A DNA stretch of 64,000 bases from Lentzea pudingi (GTDB lineage Bacteria > Actinomycetota > Actinomycetes > Mycobacteriales > Pseudonocardiaceae). Shown in pieces: positions 59,776 through 64,000 of the stretch. Every line of letters starts with the position of its first letter. Position 1 is the stretch's first letter. A program made the translations under genes and the position numbers. The stretch spans positions 124,001 through 188,000 of the forward strand of contig NZ_BMNC01000014.1 in NCBI RefSeq assembly GCF_014646255.1. Reading direction: 5' to 3'. Under the pieces are notes generated by a model, which was given only the letters and a program-made list of their open reading frames with translations, made no database searches and had not been told where the DNA came from.

Positions 59776-60441
59776 ATGCGCGAGGCCTACCACGACCAGC
59801 TTGAACAGCTCGCCGACCAGCTTGCCGACATGACGGGCATGGTCGCCGAGGCGATGCAGAACGCGACCGCAGCCCTGCTGCAGGCGGACCTCGGTCTGGC
59901 CGAGCGGGTCATCAGCGGCGACCAGAAGGTCGACGACGTCCGCTCCAGCATCGAGGAGCAGTCGTACGCGCTGCTCGCGTTGCAGGCACCGGTCGCGACC
60001 GACCTCCGCACCGTGCTCGCGGTGATCCACGCCGCCGAGAGCGTCGAGCGCATGGGCGACCTGGCGCTGCACGTGGCCAAGGCCGCGCGCCGCCGGCACC
60101 CGGCGTCGGCGCTGCCCGAGGACGTCCAGCCGTACTTCAGCGAGATGGGCCAGATCGCGGTCAAGCTCGCGACCGAGGCCGCGGAGATCATCCGCAACAA
60201 GGACGTCGACCGCGCGCGTGCCCTCGAGGACGAGGACGACGCGATGGACGACATCCACCGCCATCTGTTCTCCGTGATCATGGACAAGGAGTGGCAGCAC
60301 GGCGTCGCCGCCGCGGTCGACGTGACGCTGCTCGGCCGCTTCTACGAGCGCTACGGCGACCACGCCGTGTCGGTCGCCAAGCGCACGGTCTTCGTCGTCA
60401 CCGGCCGGATGCCCGGCTACGGTGGCGACGAGAACCTGTAG
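59776..60441 (+). CDS. phoU: Phosphate signalling protein PhoU
   Basis: 221 aa, ATG 59776. Two PhoU helical bundles with the metal-binding ERMGDLALHVAKAARRR and ERYGDHAVSVAKRTVF motifs. Negative regulator of PhoR/PhoP signalling and Pst. No pst genes adjacent; the PHO box suggests feedback control by PhoP. Confidence 0.94.
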   Translation: MREAYHDQLEQLADQLADMTGMVAEAMQNATAALLQADLGLAERVISGDQKVDDVRSSIEEQSYALLALQAPVATDLRTVLAVIHAAESVERMGDLALHVAKAARRRHPASALPEDVQPYFSEMGQIAVKLATEAAEIIRNKDVDRARALEDEDDAMDDIHRHLFSVIMDKEWQHGVAAAVDVTLLGRFYERYGDHAVSVAKRTVFVVTGRMPGYGGDENL

Positions 60442-60448
60442 TCCCTAT

Positions 60449-61609
60449 TCAGCGAAACTGCCCATCGCGCTCTGCCACCAGCTCCGGATCGGCGTAGGCC
60501 TCGGAGAACTCGGCGAGCACGGTGGGCAGTTCTTCGTCCCACGTCGCCCGCGCCTCGTCGCGCGGCAGGTCCCGCGCGTCGACGGTGAAGTACGCCCACG
60601 CCCGCACGATCTCGGGCAGCAGCGCCAGATCCGCGTCGGACACGTGCAGCTTCGCGGCCACGTCGAGGATCAGCACGGCGGTCAGCGACGCCGGTCCGTA
60701 GACGACGGGGTCGCGGTTCTGTTCCACCGCAGAGGAAGCGACGATCCGTGCGAACGCCCGCGCGGCCTCGACGTCGGCGATCCCGTGATCCGACGCCAGG
60801 AACGCCTCGACGACCTCGTCCGTCCTTTCCGGACTGATCGTGGGGATCTCGTACTCGCCGGGCACCAGCGCGCTCACGCGGGCGTCGGCGAGTGCGATCA
60901 GCTGCACGGGGTGCCGCACGTCCTCCTCGCCCATGAGGCCCTCCTCGGCCTCCTCGTCCGGCCCGTCCGCCCAGAACTGCTGGACGTCCGGCCACACGCG
61001 GTCGTAGACGTCGCTGGCGCTCAGGGCGGTGATCTCGTCGCGGAACGCGTCGGGCGTGGAGGCGATCATGTCCTGCAGCAACGCGACGGTGCCCTCGTCC
61101 GGCGTCGAGAACAGCTCGATCGCGGTGGCCCCGAGCACCGGCTGGCGCATGAACAGCACGGTCTCGCCGACGCCCGCGCGTTCCTGGGTGATCGCGACGA
61201 CCTCGACGTCGCCCAGCAGGTTCGTGACGAGGAAGGCGTCGCGGAAGTCCGGGACGGTGCCGGCGACGAACCACGTGGGCTCGGCGACACCGCGTGCCGC
61301 GACGACATCGGCGGCGGCGGCCGAGGCGGCCCGGTTCTCCTCGGAGCCCACGCCGGACAGCGCGCGCAACGCGGTGAGCGCCGCGGGGTCGTCCATCTCC
61401 TGCAGCGCCTCGATCAACGGCGCGGTGCCGGATCCGGCGAGCCAGAGCGTCGCGTAGAGCTCGCTCGCCCAGGCGTCCGCGAGCAACCAGGACTCCGAAC
61501 GCACCGCGGCCGCCGACTCGAGCAGCGCCCCGTACGGGGACTGCTGCTCGGGCTTGCGGCCGGGCGCCTTGCCTTGCTTCTTCTTGCGGGGCTTGCTTTG
61601 CGGGCTCAC
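60449..61609 (-). CDS. Conserved hypothetical protein (386 aa)
   Basis: GTG 61609. A basic N-terminus (KPRKKKQGKAPGRK), then a mostly helical soluble protein with acidic patches (ADGPDEEAEEGLMGEEDV). No family or catalytic motif recognised. Convergent to phoU with 7 bp between stops. Confidence 0.8.
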   Translation of the reverse strand: MSPQSKPRKKKQGKAPGRKPEQQSPYGALLESAAAVRSESWLLADAWASELYATLWLAGSGTAPLIEALQEMDDPAALTALRALSGVGSEENRAASAAAADVVAARGVAEPTWFVAGTVPDFRDAFLVTNLLGDVEVVAITQERAGVGETVLFMRQPVLGATAIELFSTPDEGTVALLQDMIASTPDAFRDEITALSASDVYDRVWPDVQQFWADGPDEEAEEGLMGEEDVRHPVQLIALADARVSALVPGEYEIPTISPERTDEVVEAFLASDHGIADVEAARAFARIVASSAVEQNRDPVVYGPASLTAVLILDVAAKLHVSDADLALLPEIVRAWAYFTVDARDLPRDEARATWDEELPTVLAEFSEAYADPELVAERDGQFR

Positions 61610-61678
61610 CCGCAGCAACTTAGTCCACCCCGCGGATTTGGCCGAACCGGCCGGAGGTGTGGTCCTCGGCCGAGATCG

Positions 61679-62464
61679 TCAGCCCCTCAGGGTGCTGAGC
61701 TCGGTCGCGAGCTGGGCGGCGATGCGGGCGTTGTCGGCTGGAGCCTGGACCAACCAGTCCTGGCCGTCGGAACCCTTCCTCTTCTGCGTCAGGTAACGAC
61801 CTTGGTCCGTGTCGAACCACGCGACCTGCGGCGCGCGGAGTTCCCGTCCGTCGCGGTTCTTCGCCACGACACCGAACTGCCCGACCCTCAGGCGAGGACG
61901 TTCGGCGACCGCTTGCAACGCCCTGGTCTGCGATTCGGCGGGTGACTGGGTGCGCACGCTGCTCAGGTAGGAAGAAGCTTGATAATCCTGTTCACGCTTC
62001 GGTTGTTGCTTCTCCGGCCGCGGAACGCTCAACGACTGTCCCGGGCCTGGCCGCTCGTTCGGCACCAGGTCCACAACGGACCGGATGAGCTGCGGCGCGC
62101 GGATCAGGTCGACCTTCATCATGCGGTCGTCCAGCACCGCGAGCGCGGCCTGTTCACCGGCCGCCCCGCCTCTGGCGAGCAACTGCTCGTCGCGGTCGGG
62201 GTCGAACATCGCGATGGCGTTGACCCCGAACTCGAAGCGGACCAGCAGGGTCAGCGCTTCCTCGACCTCCGCCGCGACCCGGCCCCGATGTGCCAGGCCG
62301 CGGTTGCCCAGTTCGTTGTAGACCGCGTTGCGGATGCTGCGGCGTTCGTCGTCGGACTGCCCGAAGTAGGGGAAGTCGAAGGGGTACGGGCGACTGCCGA
62401 GCCTGAGGTCTTCCCACAGGATGTCGGCAGCCGCGTGGGACAGCGAGAACGAGTACACCGTCAC
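61679..62464 (-). CDS. EspG-family ESX secretion chaperone
   Basis: 261 aa, GTG 62464 overlapping the PPE-like stop (GTGA). ESX-associated EspG pattern: FSLSHAAADILWEDLRLGSR, PFDFPYFGQSDDERR, VNAIAMFDPDRDEQLLAR and a C-terminal APADNARIAAQLATELS. EspG proteins bind PPE substrates and keep them soluble. Adjacent PPE-like gene is the likely client. Confidence 0.88.
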   Translation of the reverse strand: MTVYSFSLSHAAADILWEDLRLGSRPYPFDFPYFGQSDDERRSIRNAVYNELGNRGLAHRGRVAAEVEEALTLLVRFEFGVNAIAMFDPDRDEQLLARGGAAGEQAALAVLDDRMMKVDLIRAPQLIRSVVDLVPNERPGPGQSLSVPRPEKQQPKREQDYQASSYLSSVRTQSPAESQTRALQAVAERPRLRVGQFGVVAKNRDGRELRAPQVAWFDTDQGRYLTQKRKGSDGQDWLVQAPADNARIAAQLATELSTLRG

Positions 62465-64000
62465 CCGCCGATCACCGGGGGCGCGACCATCGTGTTGTCA
62501 CCGAAGACGTCGTCCGCCTCGACGAGGTAGGACGGAGCCTTAAGCTCCAGGTCCTCGTCGCCCTGCCCCTTGCCGGCGCCGCCACCCATGCCGCCGCCCA
62601 TGCCACCCGCGCCGGCGGGGCCGCCACGTCCCGCGGCACCCGCGCCGGAGGGACCGAAGCTTCCCTGCTGGTTGCCCATGACGCCGGCGGAACCGCCAGG
62701 CCCGAAGCCCGCCTTGGCCGCCGCTGCTCCGCCGAAGGCGCCGGGCCCGCCGGCGCCGGACCCGCCAGGGCCACCGCCCGCACGACCGCCACCGGCACCA
62801 GCACCAGCACCACCGGCACCAGCGCCACCGCCGCCGGCACCACCCTGACGGCCGCCTCCGGGACCCTGCTGACCGGAGAGCCCGGGGCCGGTTCGTCCGG
62901 GCAGGCCGGGGCGGACCGGACCGTTCGGCCCGATGGGGATCCCTGTGCCGCCGGGGCCGTTGGGGTTGTTCGGGCCGTTCGGGCCGCCCGGTCCTCCTGG
63001 ACCTCCTGGTCCTCCCGGCGTGTACGGCCCACCAGGACCGACCTGCGACAGGTTCGTCGAGCCGTTGCCGCTGCCCTGTCCCACTCCGCTCGGCGGGGTG
63101 GGGCCGCCGGGCGGGGTGAACGGCCGGTTCGGGGGAGGGCCGACGGGCGGGGGCGTCGGCGGGGGTGGAGGCGTCGGCGGAGGCGTGGGCGGGGGCGTGG
63201 GACCACCGCTGTCCGCCACGGTGGGCGGCGGCGCGAACGCGGGCATCGTGGCACTCGACTGCTGGAAGCTGCTCGACATGGTCGACATGACCTGAGCGGC
63301 TTCCTCGTGGGCCTGCTGCTTCTGGTCGAACTTCTCCTGGATCTTGTCGACCGTGTCGGCCACGTTCCAGGGAGGAGCGGAGAAGAAGTCCCTCAACGCG
63401 TCCTTGGTGCTGTACTGGACCGGCTCCGGCATGCTGTTCTTCGCCAGGCTCGCGGCCTGCTCCTGCTGGGACAGCTGGTTGCCGGTGAGCTGCGCGGCCT
63501 GAGCCGCGTTGCCCGACCACGCGGCAACGCTGGTGAAGTACCCCTGCGCCTTGCCCGCCGCCACACCGTCCCAGGAGTCGCCCGCGACCTTGGTCGCGTT
63601 CTGCAGATCGGCCTGCAGGGTGGCCAGCGTGTTGCCGATCCGGTTGAACGCGGCCCCCTGGGAGTTCGCCGTGCTGGGGTCCATGTTGTCCGTGACCATG
63701 CCCTTGAGCTTGTCGTGCGGATAGCCCATGTAGTACGAGCACGCACTGCTCATCGGCGGCCGGTACGTCTCGACCTGCTGCCGGAGCTCCCGGTTCTGGT
63801 CCTCGCGGTACTGGTCCGCCTGCGCCTTGTACTTGAAGTAGTCGGCGATGCTGGCGAACTGCCCGAAGAAGCCGGGGTCGTTCTTCTGCCCCTCTTCCCA
63901 CTCCCGCATCAGCTGGGCTTCGCGGTCCCCCGCATAGGTGGACTGCCGCGCCTGGCTGTTCGGCTGCGGCGCGCTCTGCGGACCAGTCGCCGCATTCGGA
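62461..64000 (-). CDS. PPE/WXG-like secreted protein with Gly/Pro-rich tail (partial)
   Basis: Reading frame open to the window edge, so the true start is unknown. About 230 residues of helical WXG/PPE-like region (including MGYPHDKLKGMVTDNMDPST, LQADLQNATKVAGDSWDGVA, where DSWDG resembles a WxG turn), then a Pro-rich stretch and a Gly-rich tail, with a short acidic C-terminus. Probable ESX substrate, coupled to espG. Confidence 0.85.
   Translation of the reverse strand, partial: PNAATGPQSAPQPNSQARQSTYAGDREAQLMREWEEGQKNDPGFFGQFASIADYFKYKAQADQYREDQNRELRQQVETYRPPMSSACSYYMGYPHDKLKGMVTDNMDPSTANSQGAAFNRIGNTLATLQADLQNATKVAGDSWDGVAAGKAQGYFTSVAAWSGNAAQAAQLTGNQLSQQEQAASLAKNSMPEPVQYSTKDALRDFFSAPPWNVADTVDKIQEKFDQKQQAHEEAAQVMSTMSSSFQQSSATMPAFAPPPTVADSGGPTPPPTPPPTPPPPPTPPPVGPPPNRPFTPPGGPTPPSGVGQGSGNGSTNLSQVGPGGPYTPGGPGGPGGPGGPNGPNNPNGPGGTGIPIGPNGPVRPGLPGRTGPGLSGQQGPGGGRQGGAGGGGAGAGGAGAGAGGGRAGGGPGGSGAGGPGAFGGAAAAKAGFGPGGSAGVMGNQQGSFGPSGAGAAGRGGPAGAGGMGGGMGGGAGKGQGDEDLELKAPSYLVEADDVFGDNTMVAPPVIGG

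Overview
This 64-kb window is high-GC actinomycete chromosome. Frequent GTG starts, stop/start (ATGA) overlaps, F420- and flavin-type oxidoreductases, PadR/TetR/MocR regulators, an EspG/PPE-like ESX locus and LytR-CpsA-Psr and L,D-transpeptidase wall enzymes point to the Pseudonocardiaceae (Lentzea, Saccharothrix or Amycolatopsis relatives). The genus is inference; there is no rRNA or other marker gene to settle it.

Layout. 0-1.6 kb: PadR-controlled ABC efflux operon. 1.7-4.6 kb: CGNR zinc-finger regulator, DUF445 membrane protein and a DapC-like aminotransferase. 4.7-8.4 kb: ECF sigma factor, a 119-aa protein and a TPR-CHAT caspase-like protein, translationally coupled and overlapping tail-to-tail with an S8 protease gene. 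8.6-13.3 kb: Pro-rich secreted protein, a MocR/YczE-type divergent pair, Clp-N/HTH pair and PP2C-like phosphatase. 13.4-13.7 kb: tRNA-Phe, tRNA-Asp, tRNA-Glu. 13.8-18.3 kb: TetR regulator, small proteins, copper efflux (CsoR-type operator, CopZ, CopA). 18.4-23 kb: cold-shock protein, L,D-transpeptidase, amino-acid binding lipoprotein, MpaB-like oxygenase and PPOX flavoenzyme. 23-29.9 kb: a tightly coupled trio of NfeD-like membrane protein, flotillin and a 1,477-aa AAA ATPase. 30-33.9 kb: LLM oxidoreductase, COG0523 GTPase, two class-C beta-lactamase-like hydrolases.

34.1-45.2 kb is an integrated actinomycete integrative and conjugative element (AICE, pSAM2 type) in the 3' end of tRNA-Lys(UUU). 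It carries int, xis, a RepSA-like initiator, a TraB/FtsK-like DNA pump, small plasmid genes, a Pra-like activator, an HTH regulator, a Pif-like Nudix protein and an HD protein. Its cargo is an AT-richer 711-aa STAND-like NTPase, a plausible defence gene. A 54-bp identical repeat of the tRNA 3' end marks attL and attR. Just outside attR lies the decayed C-terminus of a second related integrase, so this tRNA site has been used before.

45.4-51.3 kb: enoyl-reductase-like protein, DHA2 exporter, serine hydrolase, and an intact IS481-family element with a 6-bp TCTAGG duplication. 51.2-56.3 kb: DUF6328 protein, SodC-like protein, DUF4241 protein, macrodomain, DusB, lipoprotein, diguanylate cyclase. 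56.5-64 kb: large Pro-rich LCP protein, PhoU behind a PHO box, a conserved hypothetical, and EspG/PPE-like ESX genes running off the end.

The observations most worth following are a 163-bp hairpin running exactly from stop codon to stop codon of two convergent genes (20111-20273), whose 15 non-Watson-Crick transitions all leave G-U pairs in the + transcript; the sigma/119-aa/CHAT/S8 locus; the flotillin/giant-ATPase trio; and the STAND-like cargo gene of the AICE.
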